Positions 22,311-31,596 of a stretch of DNA of 64,000 nucleotides are shown one piece after another. A program made the translations under genes and the position numbers. The stretch spans positions 19,637,817 to 19,701,816 of the forward strand of contig NC_079426.1 of assembly GCF_026213295.1 (NCBI RefSeq), read 5' to 3'. This DNA comes from Gadus chalcogrammus. Lineage: Eukaryota > Chordata > Actinopteri > Gadiformes > Gadidae. The number at the start of each line of letters is the position of its first letter. Position 1 is the first letter of the stretch. The notes beneath the pieces were generated by a model. That model was not told where the DNA came from, searched no databases, and saw only the letters and a program-made list of their open reading frames with translations.

Positions 22311-24089
22311 TTGGCAGGCGTGACAGTCTTTGATCACTTCCTGGATGCTGGCTTTCATTTCGGGGTGCCACCAGTCTCGCCGGATTGTCTCCATTGTCGC
22401 GGTGGTGCCCTGGTGGGTGCGGGAGTGGTGTGACCGAGCCATGAGAGAGAGAGCTCGGGAGCTGAGTGCCGGTTTGCCATCTGAGTAGCGGTAGATTTCG
22501 GATTCGTCCTGAGTGCATCCTTGTGCGATCCAGCAGCTCTTCTCATAAGGACCGGCGTGTTCTTGCATCTCGCCAAGGTATATCAGGAAGTCGCTCATGC
22601 TCCTCGGGTATGGCTCCCCGTCTATCAGGGACGATAGGTTGACCCGGAAGGAGGCCAGGTCCAATGCGCTGGCGCCAGGGGCGCCGATTCGCGTCCGTAT
22701 CCTTTCTGCTTTCGGCTGGGCTCGCTCTGGTGGTGGTAACCTGGTTTCGGGGGCCTGGGCTTGGCTGTAGCTTGAGGAGGAGGGTGTCCAGTTCTCGGCG
22801 CTGGGTGGTTGCTGGTATTGTAACAGGGGTGGTGCGGGCGCCGGCACCGGGGCGGCCATTGTGTACCCAGGGTAATTGGTGGGTTGGTATCCCGGCTGCA
22901 GCCATCCAGGTGGCGGGGGCCCTTGACACGCCGGTATCTGATACATTGCGCATGATAGGGGCATTGGTGCTGGTGTTATTGGTGGGGTAGGCGTCGGGGC
23001 TGGGGGCGTTGGGGGTGTCGGCAGTGGGGCCGCTACAGGCATCATACTCATGGGTCCCCATGTCGTCCTTGGTCTTTTGTGCAGCTGGGATTTCTCGGCT
23101 AGCTCCTTGATCTGCATCCTCACGAGTTGCTTCTTCAATTCCTCGTAATCATCATCCTTTTCAAGTCGTTTGTCTTCCTCGAGTCGGTGGTGGTGATTAA
23201 GGTGAGCCACCCATTCCGTCCGGGGCTTGGAGTGCAGTGCCACCACTGTCTTCAGTCTCCTCTGGACCGTGGGTGGCAGTCCCTGTATTATTGCCCGCTG
23301 GAATGTCTGTGTCGCCAGTTTGCTACTGTGTGGGGGACAGTCATTATTATCCGTCCACAATCCTTCAGCCCTTTCTATGTACTGAAAGATAGATTCTTCA
23401 GGTTTGATGGTCAGGCCGGAGATTCCCACTCTGCCTGCGTCGGCTGGGAAGAGCGCCCTGAGACTCTCCCAGAAGAGGTTTCGGTAAGCTTCGAAGGGGG
23501 TGTTGTCAGGTAGGGCCTCAGTCTTGGTCAGTGTCTCCAGTTCAATGATTCGTCCGGCACCATGTGCCCTGCCGATGATGGCTCGTATGTCTCCCAGGGT
23601 CAGGAGATCGCCAGACGTCTCAGTTTCAAATCTTCTGATCCAGGCCGAGGCTCCTGCCGTGAGCGTTGGCAAGCGGGCGACCAGGTTGGCCATGTCCCGG
23701 TGGCTCCATGGTGTGTATGCTGCTCTTCCCTCCGCACCTATCAATAGAGGTGCCATAAAAGCCTCTTGTATACCTGGCCGGGGGCGGCGGGGCTCGCTCT
23801 TATTGGTACGGGGGTCCCTTAAGTGATCTGGGTCAGGGCTGAACTGGGAGGGGGTCATTAATGGGGAAGGTAGGGTGTATGAGGCGGGGGCTTTTGGCTG
23901 GGACTGAACTGGTGTTGTCGATTCTAGGGGACAGAACAATCTCGGCATGGGTAGGTGAGCCCTCTCCGGGGAGGGTGGGGGTGAGTGGCTGTCAGCTGGC
24001 CGGGAGGCTGAGAATCGCTCTCTGTCTTGGCTTCTCTGGGGTTCGTCTTGCCAATCCTCTCCGGGGGCTCTTCGTCGCTCGTCCGACAT
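22260..24089 (-). CDS. Gag fused in frame to integrase N-terminal domain, 609 aa
   Basis: Gag builds the virus core. The frame opens at an ATG (24089) 24 bp after the leader frame ends. It has a proline-rich matrix region, a capsid domain (WSHRDMANLVARLP, ALPDNTPFEAYRNLFWESLR, Gag p30-like) and a charged coiled stretch (KRLEKDDDYEELKKQL). A long Pro/Tyr-rich segment follows. No CCHC zinc knuckle is visible, so nucleocapsid is missing or lost. The last 120 residues are pol: the end of RNase H or its linker, then the HHCC zinc domain of integrase (HHSRTHQG .. CHACQ). A large in-frame deletion therefore joins gag to integrase. The frame ends within the 80 bp duplication. The fusion is open, but its product would be non-enzymatic. 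Confidence 0.85.
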   Translation of the reverse strand: MSDERRRAPGEDWQDEPQRSQDRERFSASRPADSHSPPPSPERAHLPMPRLFCPLESTTPVQSQPKAPASYTLPSPLMTPSQFSPDPDHLRDPRTNKSEPRRPRPGIQEAFMAPLLIGAEGRAAYTPWSHRDMANLVARLPTLTAGASAWIRRFETETSGDLLTLGDIRAIIGRAHGAGRIIELETLTKTEALPDNTPFEAYRNLFWESLRALFPADAGRVGISGLTIKPEESIFQYIERAEGLWTDNNDCPPHSSKLATQTFQRAIIQGLPPTVQRRLKTVVALHSKPRTEWVAHLNHHHRLEEDKRLEKDDDYEELKKQLVRMQIKELAEKSQLHKRPRTTWGPMSMMPVAAPLPTPPTPPAPTPTPPITPAPMPLSCAMYQIPACQGPPPPGWLQPGYQPTNYPGYTMAAPVPAPAPPLLQYQQPPSAENWTPSSSSYSQAQAPETRLPPPERAQPKAERIRTRIGAPGASALDLASFRVNLSSLIDGEPYPRSMSDFLIYLGEMQEHAGPYEKSCWIAQGCTQDESEIYRYSDGKPALSSRALSLMARSHHSRTHQGTTATMETIRRDWWHPEMKASIQEVIKDCHACQVQNPRPAHILPPGARY

Positions 24090-24113
24090 CGTGGGCGCGT
24101 TCGCCGCTTCTTC

Positions 24114-24728
24114 TTACAACAGCCTGGTATGGGGGTGGTCGGGGTTGTGGACGCCTTTGCACTGAAGGCCGGATGCGGGGAGGTTTGTCTTTTTAGCTTT
24201 ATTAGTAACTGGGATAATTCTTCTAACAGGGGGTGATCGAGGGTCGGGGTTGGATTGGTATTGATGCTGTCTATTTGGAGGCGATGTAGTTGGGGAAGGG
24301 CAGGGTTGTTGTTGTCCAGCAGTGGGCGCTGTAGTTGGGGAAGGGCAGAGTCGGAGTGGTCCAGCAGGGGGCGCTGTAGTTGAGGAAGGGTAGGGTTGGG
24401 GTGGTCCAGCAGGGGGGCGGTGTAGTTGAGGAAGGGTAGGGCTGGAGTGGTCCAGCAGGGGGCGGTGTAGTTGAGGAAGGGTAGGGCTGGAGTGGTCCAG
24501 CAGGGGGCGGTGTAGTTGAGGAAGGGTAGGGCTGGAGTGGTCCAGCAGGGGGCGCTGTAGTTGGGGAAGGGCAGAGTTGGAGTGGTCCAACAGGGGGCGG
24601 TGTAGTTGAGGAAGGGTAGGGTTGGAGTGGTCCAGCAGGGGGCGGTGTAGTTGAGGAAGGGTAGGGCTGGAGTGGTCTAGATTTGGCGGAGGGGGAGGTG
24701 TGGCTTGGGACTGAGTGAGAGAACTCAA
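24114..24728 (-). CDS. ERV leader reading frame with proline-rich repeats, 204 aa
   Basis: An ATG at 24728 opens a frame made mostly of a repeated 15-residue unit such as LLDHSSPTLPQLHRP. An extra G near 24410 shifts the repeat into a second proline-rich phase (PSSTTAPPAGP). It stops 24 bp before the gag ATG. It may be an upstream frame or a former gag extension, or simply open by chance because the 45 bp repeat has no stop in this frame. No known domain is recognised. Confidence 0.4.
   Translation of the reverse strand: MSSLTQSQATPPPPPNLDHSSPTLPQLHRPLLDHSNPTLPQLHRPLLDHSNSALPQLQRPLLDHSSPTLPQLHRPLLDHSSPTLPQLHRPLLDHSSPTLPQLHRPPAGPPQPYPSSTTAPPAGPLRLCPSPTTAPTAGQQQPCPSPTTSPPNRQHQYQSNPDPRSPPVRRIIPVTNKAKKTNLPASGLQCKGVHNPDHPHTRLL
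24283..24690. repeat. Minisatellite, 45 bp unit, about 9 copies
   Basis: Units start GTAGTTGAGGAAGGGTAGGG and contain GTGGTCCAGCAGGGGGCG. Copies differ at a few positions and by one added G. Confidence 0.9.
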
Positions 24729-25510
24729 AAAATGGCGGCCGTGGTGCTATAACTCTGTGTGACCTGTCTTAACACACAAGAGCGGATGAGAGACTGGGGG
24801 GTAACCCTTGTCACTCTTGGAGGAGGAGAACGAGAAAAAAGGAGGAAAAAACAGGGGGGGGAAGCAAAAAACAACAACAAGGCCTAGAGACGTTATTCAA
24901 TACATCCAGATATTCCTTATAGCCAATAATCGTTATCTATCCTTATTGATTAATCTGCTTCAACAGACTAAACAGTCAACCAACGCGGCAAAGAGATGTG
25001 GTTTAGTATCGTAGTTTATCTATGCGACAGGTCCAGCAGTAATTCAAAGAAACACAGTAAAAGAGATATCATTTATCCTTGTCAACTTATCTAGGTTTTA
25101 GTTTTAACGGGTCAAACAGTAACTTGAAGCAACACAGTAAAAGGTTATCTATCATTGTCAATTTATCTATTTCCGCAGGTTAAGCCATAGACCGAAGCAA
25201 TACGTCAGAGAGACATTATTCATTATTATCAATCTATCTATTCTTTCCTTTACCCGTTTTAACGGGCGAAGATAGAGCGGACCACGCATACACTCACTGA
25301 TTCACTCACAGATTCTCTCTTTCGCGCAGACGTACACAAACACATATCAACAGACTTCTCATTCTGTGTCCCGCACCCACAATCATCAGATACGGCAAAA
25401 TAGCGTTGAGCATAACAAAGCAAGCAAGCGTTGCACACATAGCCGGGTTATCATTAATTGATTTATTTCTATATTTAGCCGGCCCACAAATACGCTTGTT
25501 CTCTTTCTTT
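24729..25510. other. ERV leader, no gene seen
   Basis: Untranslated leader with loosely repeated phrases (for example AACACAGTAAAAG twice, near 25050 and 25130). No supportable frame. Confidence 0.5.
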
Positions 25511-25680
25511 CTCTCTCTCTGGGCCTCTCACACACACACACACACACACACAGTCTCTCCGTCTCAATCTCTCTGGGCCTCTCACACACACACACACACA
25601 CACACAGTCTCTCCGTCTCAATCTCTCTGGGCCTCTTACACACACACACACAGCCTCTCTCACGCATACACACACTGTCT
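25511..25680. repeat. CA microsatellites in a 60 bp tandem unit
   Basis: Three units of CTCTCTGGGCCTCTCACACA type, each with a CA run (25529-25551, 25583-25606, 25638-25651). The Cys/Val-rich minus-strand frames across it are artefacts of the repeat. Confidence 0.9.
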
Positions 25681-25768
25681 CTCTGTGTGTCACTCGTGCC
25701 CCAGGCATACGGTTTCCTCTGCAAAGGGACTCTAACCTTCTTACCACATAGAATTATTTAATACACAT

Positions 25769-26322
25769 TCATTATTTGGCCATCGGTAGTCTTGTATCAC
25801 TATGACCGATTCTTATAGGCCCTTCTCATTCCCTCTGGGTTCCACCCGCGGCCCAGGCATCCCTCTGGGCTCCACTCTTGGCCCAGGCATACATTATTCG
25901 GCCATCGGTAGTCTTATATCACTATGACCGATTCTTATAGGCCCTAGTTTTTTCTTCTCATTCCCTCTGGGTTCCACCCGCGGCCCAGGCATCCCTCTGG
26001 GCTCCACTCTTGGCCCAGGCATACATTATTCGGCCATCGGTAGTCTTGTATCACTATGACCGATTCTTATAGGCCCTTCTCATTCCCTCTGGGTTCCACC
26101 CGCGGCCCAGGCATCCCTCTGGGCTCCACTCTTGGCCCAGGCATACATTATTCGGCCATCGGTAGTCTTGTATCACTATGACCGATTCTTATAGGCCCTT
26201 CTCATTCCCTCTGGGTTCCACCCGCGGCCCAGGCATCCCTCTGGGCTCCACTCTTGGCCCAGGCATACATTATTCGGCCATCGGTAGTCTTGTATCACTA
26301 TGACCGATTCTTATAGGCCCTA
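25769..26322. repeat. Tandem repeat, 122-132 bp unit, four copies and a partial fifth
   Basis: Units start at 25769, 25892, 26024, 26146 and 26268 with CATTATTCGGCCATCGGTAG. Each contains TATGACCGATTCTTATAGGC and two CCTCTGGG..CCCAGGCAT phrases. The second unit has a 10 bp insertion. It lies in the retroviral leader, the zone where packaging signals usually sit. Confidence 0.95.
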
Positions 26323-26649
26323 TGGTCTCGAGGGTATTCTTTCACCATGCAACGAGCCGATATTCGATGTGTCACGCGTTCAGGGTCAATTGGGTTTATG
26401 GGGCAATGCTGGAATGCAACTCTATTCGTCCCCACGAGATATCCCGTAGCGAACCGCTCTCACAGTCTCACCTCCTAATGTGGTTCCTATATAACTATGC
26501 AGAGTTTGGATTTTATCAACAGGTTCTGCCTACCTTTTGTTGGGCGCGCGCGAGGTGAGACTGCAGGAATCGGTCCGGTGCTCCGGGGTCTCGAGGTCGT
26601 GCCGCTCTCCGTCTCTCGTTTCCCAGTTGCGTGTTCAATTCAGAAAAAA

Positions 26650-26667
26650 TCACGTCGGAGGTCACCA
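26650..26667 (-). promoter_or_regulatory. Primer binding site, tRNA-Trp type
   Basis: The minus strand reads TGGTGACCTCCGACGTGA three bases after the 5' LTR. It matches the 3' end of vertebrate tRNA-Trp (as used by avian retroviruses) with one extra base. Confidence 0.8.
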
Positions 26668-26670
26668 AAT

Positions 26671-27455
26671 TGAAGGGAAAAACGGTCTGTCTAGTTACTG
26701 GATCAGATAAAATGAGACGGAGAGGTAATAAAGTCTATCGGCACGAGGACCTTGGATTTATTAAGTAAAGTGGCAACGGTTATACAGAGTCATAAAGCGT
26801 GAGAAATCGAATATGTCTAAGTCCCTAATCAGCGCTGATGGTTCGTCCAGAGCTTCGCCTCCGTGGAAGGTCTGCTTCAGAAGAAGGGGGAGAAGTGTCT
26901 GTGTGATACAGTTTTATGCTGTATCTTCCTCTTGGTGAGGTGTGTGCGTTTGAGACGTATGTGGTTCTGTGTGTCTTTGCGTGACCTTGGCTCTCAGGCC
27001 CTAGTGTGTCTCCTCGTGTTCTTCCTGATGGGGGAGCGCCTCAAAGAGTCTCCTGATTGTGGCCCTCCCGTTCTGAGGATGAAACAGTGCTTTGCGTGAC
27101 CTTGGCTCTCAGGCCCTAGTGTATCTCCTCGTGTTCTTCCTGATGGGGGAGCGCCTCAAAGAGTCTCCTGATTGTGGCCCTCCCGTTCTGAGGATGAAAC
27201 AGTGCATTGTCTGAGTGTTTACCATTTGCCTGGCGGAGAAATGGGGCCTTAGCTCTGGCCTCGACCTGACTATGTTATCATGTGTGTGTTATGTGTTTAA
27301 AAGTTGAATGTGACTGCCATGTGTTGTGCTCATCAGGCGTTAAGAGTTGACTATTGTAAGGTGACTGCCATGTGATGTGCTGATCAGGCTGGGGTAGGAG
27401 TTAGCTATATTTATAATGTACATGTGATGTGCTCAGCAGGTTATTTTGCCCAACA
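26671..27455 (-). repeat. 5' LTR of the provirus
   Basis: 785 bp, TG to CA, with no difference seen from the 3' LTR. The right flank GTGG (27456-27459) is the target duplication. Confidence 0.93.
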
Positions 27456-28812
27456 GTGGTAGTCCAACATTTTTGTTTGAAGTGGAGATATTGATGGCGC
27501 GTCTGATGCCTTCAATTTTATCAGTATAAAAAGCTGCAAACTCATTGCATTTCTGCGTGGAATGGAGATCAGGTGGAATTTGTGTTGGGGGGTTGGTCAG
27601 TCTGTCAACAGTTGCAAATAGGGTTTTTGCATTATTATTATTGGATTTAATGATATTGGAGAAAAATGTTTCTCTAGCACTTTTTAAGTCTGAATTGTAG
27701 GCACGGAGGCTCTCTTTGTAGATATCATGGTGAATATGAAGTTTTGTTTTACGCCAGATGCGTTCAACCTTCCTGCATTCTTTTTTCTGTGCTGTTACAG
27801 AAGCAGCTTTTCTCCAGGGTGCCTTTTGCTTTCCAGAAATCGTTTTAACCTTGTAAGGTGCAATGACATCAATGACTTTCAAAATTTTCAAATTAAAGTT
27901 TTCTACAAGATCATCAGCAGAACATGGGTTGAGAGGTGGTAGTAAGGAGATGGCCTTTCTAAAAAGTACATACGATTCTTCATTGATATACCGTTTTTTG
28001 ACAGTATTTGATTTTGTCTGTATGTTGGGAATAAAATATATATTAAAGAAAACACAAAAGTGGTCAGACAAGGAAGGATCAGTCACAGAGAGATCAGAAA
28101 CATTGAGGCCCTTTGTGAAAACCAGGTCTAGAGTGTGGCCCTTACAATGAGTAGTCTCTTTCACATGTTGGGACAGTTCAAATGTGTCCAAAATGGTAAA
28201 TAGTTTTTTTGCACACTTGTCATTCAAATCATCAGTATGAAAATTGAAGTCACCAGTTATAACTAGAAAGTCAAAGTCTGTGGAGATGCTAGCCAATAAT
28301 TCTGTGAATTCATCGAAAAAATGTATGTGGGTGGCCTGTAAATAATTAATAGGAGAACTCTGGGGGAGCATTTCAATACAGCACAAAGGTATTCGAATGA
28401 TGGAAAATCACCAAATAACATCTGTTTCCCCTGAAAATCATTTTTAAATATAACAGCAACCCCTCCACCTCTTTTTCCAGATCTACATGCATCAAAAGTT
28501 ATAGTTGGGAGGAGCTGTCTCTATCAGAACGGTTGCACTGTTATTTTGTTCCAGCCATGTTTCAGTTAAAAACATAAAATCCAGTTTAGAGGTGGTAATA
28601 AAATCATTAACTAAAAATGATTTGTTATTAAGAGACCTAACATTAAGTAGACCCATCCTGATGGTGTTGTTGATAGGCTTTAAGGTTGTTTTTGGTTTGG
28701 AGGAAATATGTATGAGATTTGTGAGGTTAGCAGTGTGTCTAAGTTTCCCTTTGTTTACTCTCTTAGTGGTTACAGCAGGAATGCAAAAGTTGCCATGTTT
28801 TGACATAGGCAA
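27456..28812 (-). pseudogene. L2 AP endonuclease domain, frameshifted
   Basis: The endonuclease nicks the target DNA. On the minus strand it begins near MGLLNVRSLNNKS and FLTETWLEQ, then after a frameshift near 28495 reads KRGGGVAVIF, and after a second near 28370 gives LVITGDFNFH and SDHFCVFF. It continues with the linker to the polymerase (KAPWRKAASV), where the retrovirus interrupts it. All boxes are present but in three frames, so the copy is dead. Confidence 0.8.
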
Positions 28813-29016
28813 CCTTGGGTTCAGCAGATTATGCGAAACGTCCTTTATACTTTGTCTAAGGCTGAACCCTTTTTTGTCTCAGTAATACTCAGGACTACTA
28901 TCAGTACAGGGGGCGGGGGGCTGGGGCGCCCTCCGCTTTGGTGTTATCAGCCTGTGGGAATGACCTGGCGATGCTATCATTGACACAGATGCAAGTTTGA
29001 TGCCTACATATTCCTG

Positions 29017-31027
29017 TTACTTAAATTCAGCTGGAAAATCGCAAAGGGAGGAGACAGTGGAGCTGGAGTTGTTGTGGCTATGGGAGAGATGAGGAGGGGG
29101 GTGGCCGTTCCTCGCCAAGCCAGCATCGGCGATGGGGGAGGGCACGGTGTCCATGGTGTCGGGCAGGCTGTTGTCTCTCTTCAAGGTCTTTGGTCTGTAA
29201 TGCAGAGGAGGGGGGTGGCTGTTCCTCGTCAAGCCAGCATCAGCGATTGGGGAAGGCACAGTGTTGATGGCGTCGGGCGGGCTGTTGTCTCTCTTCAAGG
29301 TCTGTGGGCTGTCTGCTATCTGTGTGTCAGATAGTGGCAGAGTAGATGTGTGGGGGAGGCTGTAGTCTCGCTTCTTCTCAACCTGTGCTCTGATTGTGGC
29401 CTGTGCGTCAGACCATGGCAAGATTGTGGCCTGTGCGTAAAGCGAGAAGAGAAGATTGTCCCTCAACAGTTTTGAGCCTAACCTGTTTGGGTGTAGGCCA
29501 TCTGCTCTGAAAAGATATTTGCGCCCCCAGAATAAGTTGAAATTGTCAATAAAGCCCCTTCCTCTTTCATTGCAGACTCTGGAAAGCCATGTATTCAGTG
29601 CAAGTAGACGACTGAATCTGTTTATTCCCCTGTCAACTGCTGGTATGGGTCCACTGATGAATGAGTTGATGTGTATTTTGTCCAGTGTATCCAATAGATC
29701 AGTGTAATCCCTCTTCAGAAGTTCTGACTGTTCTCTTTGAATATCATTAAATCCTGCATGCACAATAATCTGTGAGATTTTGGGGTTTTCCAATATGATT
29801 TTGGCTAGTTTATGGTTGATATCACTAACCATTCCATATGGGAAGTTGCATGTTTTGATCTTCTTACCGGTTATATCCTTGATGGTTGAGTCTCCTATAA
29901 TCAGAGTGTCTGGTTCATCTGCTTCCTCTGAGATGGGCCCTTGTTGGACGGTGGCAGACACATGCGCAGCCCGCCTCCGTGGCGACTGGTTGTTCCATGT
30001 CTGTCCGTACCGTCTGTCCGGACACATTTCAGGGGTCAGGGGTGCACAGGTGGCCGAGGCATGCGCAGCTCGCCTCCATGGCGACTGGTTCATGTTCCGT
30101 CTCTGTCCGCACTGTCCGTCCGGACGCATCTCGGGGCTCAGGGGTGCATGGGTGGCAGGCTCGTTCGTGGACTCTTGAAGTGGCAGGAACCGGTTCTTCA
30201 GTGGCAGGGTTAATTTCAGTGAAGGGCTAATCCGGCTGATAACTTTAGCTTTGGGTAGTTTAGCATTTGGCGTTGAGTGATCTTGTTGATTCACTTTGGT
30301 ATGTTGTTTTGGCTTAGCGCCGACTCTGTGCCAGTGAAACGCAGCTGGAACTGTCTCTCTCTTGTCCAGCTTCGGGAAGGATACAGTGTAGCTTTGATCA
30401 TCTTGCTGTATCTGAGTGAGCTCAGCAAACTCACCCATCGGCACTGTATCCTGTAGGGGTCCTTTGCATTTTTCTAATGCTGCTAGTCTCGTTTCCATAA
30501 CCCTGCGTTCACACCAAAAGATGCAAAAAGTTGACGCGCGTCGTGATCCCATTCAAAGTGAATGTAGAGACGCGTTGCTGCTTTGCTGCCGCAGCATTTG
30601 CTGCCGAGAAAACAGGCAGCAAAACTTGATTTGCGGCGCGTCAAAATCTGATTTGCGGCGCGGCATGCCCGTGCCCGCTGCCGGGCACGGGCGAAGGGCG
30701 CGTTCACGTATTTTGCGGCGCGTCAAATGCTGCTCGAGTTGAAATATTTCAACTTTTGACGCGCGTCAAAAGTTTGACGCGCCGCAAAACTCAGGCGTCA
30801 ACGCGTTCGGGCAGCAAATGCATCTTTTGGTGTGAACACAGGGTTAAAGCCACCGTCTGTCGCAGTTTGGTGCAGTCTGTGCATTTCCCAGTCTCCGTGC
30901 CTGAGATATCCGAGTACAGAGGCATGTTGGCGATAGGAAAGTCCAAGGCTTTTTCTGCGGTCTGATCCGGGAGTAAAAAGTGCCAAAATGTATTGTTGAA
31001 TCGAGCGATGGAGGACGACGAAAACAT
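29017..31027 (-). pseudogene. L2 ORF1 with SGNH esterase domain, split by a MITE
   Basis: ORF1 of many L2 and CR1 LINEs carries a GDSL/SGNH-type hydrolase thought to bind membranes or lipids. Here the N-terminal part (30844-31027) has a CTDCTKL cysteine pair, then after the MITE come a short coiled coil (METRLAALEKC) and a linker with a repeated APLSPEMRPD phrase. The esterase has TLIIGDSTIKD (Ser), VHAGFNDI (Gly and Asn block) and DGLHPNRLG (Asp and His), so the full catalytic set is present. The C-terminus has tandem TLKRDNSLPD repeats. Apart from the insertion the frame is open to a stop at 29017-29019. It is marked pseudogene only because of the MITE. Confidence 0.8.
30501..30843. mobile_element. 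Harbinger-family MITE, 343 bp
   Basis: It starts CCCTGCGTTCACACCAAAAG and ends in the inverted copy ..GGTGTGAACACAGGG. TAA lies on the left (30498-30500) and TTA on the right. Its first 250 bp match 57090-57345 and its end matches 61465-61510, so it is a deletion derivative of the element at 57090-61510. Its insertion point falls inside the LINE ORF1 coding sequence. Confidence 0.9.
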
Positions 31028-31071
31028 TAACCGACATATCAGTTGGCAATAACAATGGTTCAAATACATTT

Positions 31072-31180
31072 GAAGTATAAATAAAACTTAATATATATAT
31101 ATGTATAAATAAATTGTTATTGTGTTACTATTTACATTTGTAGTATAAATAAAACTTAATATAATATATGTATAAATACA
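31072..31180. repeat. AT-rich tandem pair
   Basis: AGTATAAATAAAACTTAATA occurs at about 31074 and 31142, followed by related TATATGTATAAATA runs. Confidence 0.6.
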
Positions 31181-31596
31181 TTTTTAGTGTTCTATTGTAA
31201 AAAGAAAAAAAGTATATGACATTAACCCCATTTCAACAATGTGATGAATTCAGAAGTGACCTTTTTCATCTTTCTATACATGTATTTATCATTAGAATTA
31301 TCTTGTCTATTTTTTCTAAATTTATACAGTATCTACACTGTTCTCTGTATCCATCTAAATACTATGTATGAATCTGTGTGTGTGTATCTCTCTGTACAAT
31401 ATATATATGCATCTATGTATGTATGTTTCTCTAAATAAATGTGTATGTATCAATTTTACAAATAAATAGGAATAAATAAATGTAATTCATAAATATGCAA
31501 GATGTTGTTTAATAGTATGTAAGACATTACTTGCTGGAGATAAGCTCTCCTCTCAGATTTATGAGAGCTGCACAAATCTGAAGTATTTTATCAATT
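31181..31596. other. No gene seen (AT-rich)
   Basis: AT-rich spacer between the LINE 5' end and the 3' end of the THAP/DDE gene. Before the LINE inserted it was part of the gap of about 530 bp separating that gene from the YqaJ gene. Confidence 0.5.

Larger units (their letters stand above)
17499..27455 (-). mobile_element. Endogenous retrovirus, 9957 bp, defective
   Basis: A minus-strand provirus lies inside the L2 LINE. It is bounded by two 785 bp LTRs (TG to CA) and a GTGG duplication (17495-17498, 27456-27459). On the minus strand the order is 5' LTR, primer site, a 2.5 kb leader rich in tandem repeats, a leader reading frame, gag fused to the integrase N-terminus, integrase C-terminus, env, a 1.2 kb 3' untranslated stretch, polypurine tract and 3' LTR. 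Protease, reverse transcriptase, RNase H and the integrase core are missing. The layout with env overlapping integrase resembles gamma- and fish epsilon-like retroviruses. Confidence 0.92.
27456..31069 (-). mobile_element. L2 LINE copy 2, 5' part
   Basis: This is the continuation of the LINE from 15239-17498. Going 5' along the element it holds the endonuclease, ORF1 with an esterase, and the 5' end near 31069. Removing the retrovirus and one copy of GTGG rejoins the reading frame region without loss. A MITE lies at 30501-30843. Confidence 0.85.

Noticed and set aside
22664..24236. Plus-strand frames opposite gag
   Set aside because: Shadows of the retroviral gag coding strand.
25386..25747. 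Overlapping Cys/Val-rich and Thr/His-rich reading frames
   Set aside because: They arise from CA repeats read in several frames on both strands. No domain is present.
26626..26667. Possible tRNA-Trp gene
   Set aside because: Only the 3' part of a tRNA is matched, with an internal insertion and no acceptor 5' strand, D arm or anticodon arm. It lies at a primer binding site.
29074..30230. Several plus-strand frames opposite the LINE ORF1
   Set aside because: Shadows of the minus-strand coding sequence, which has a clear esterase domain.
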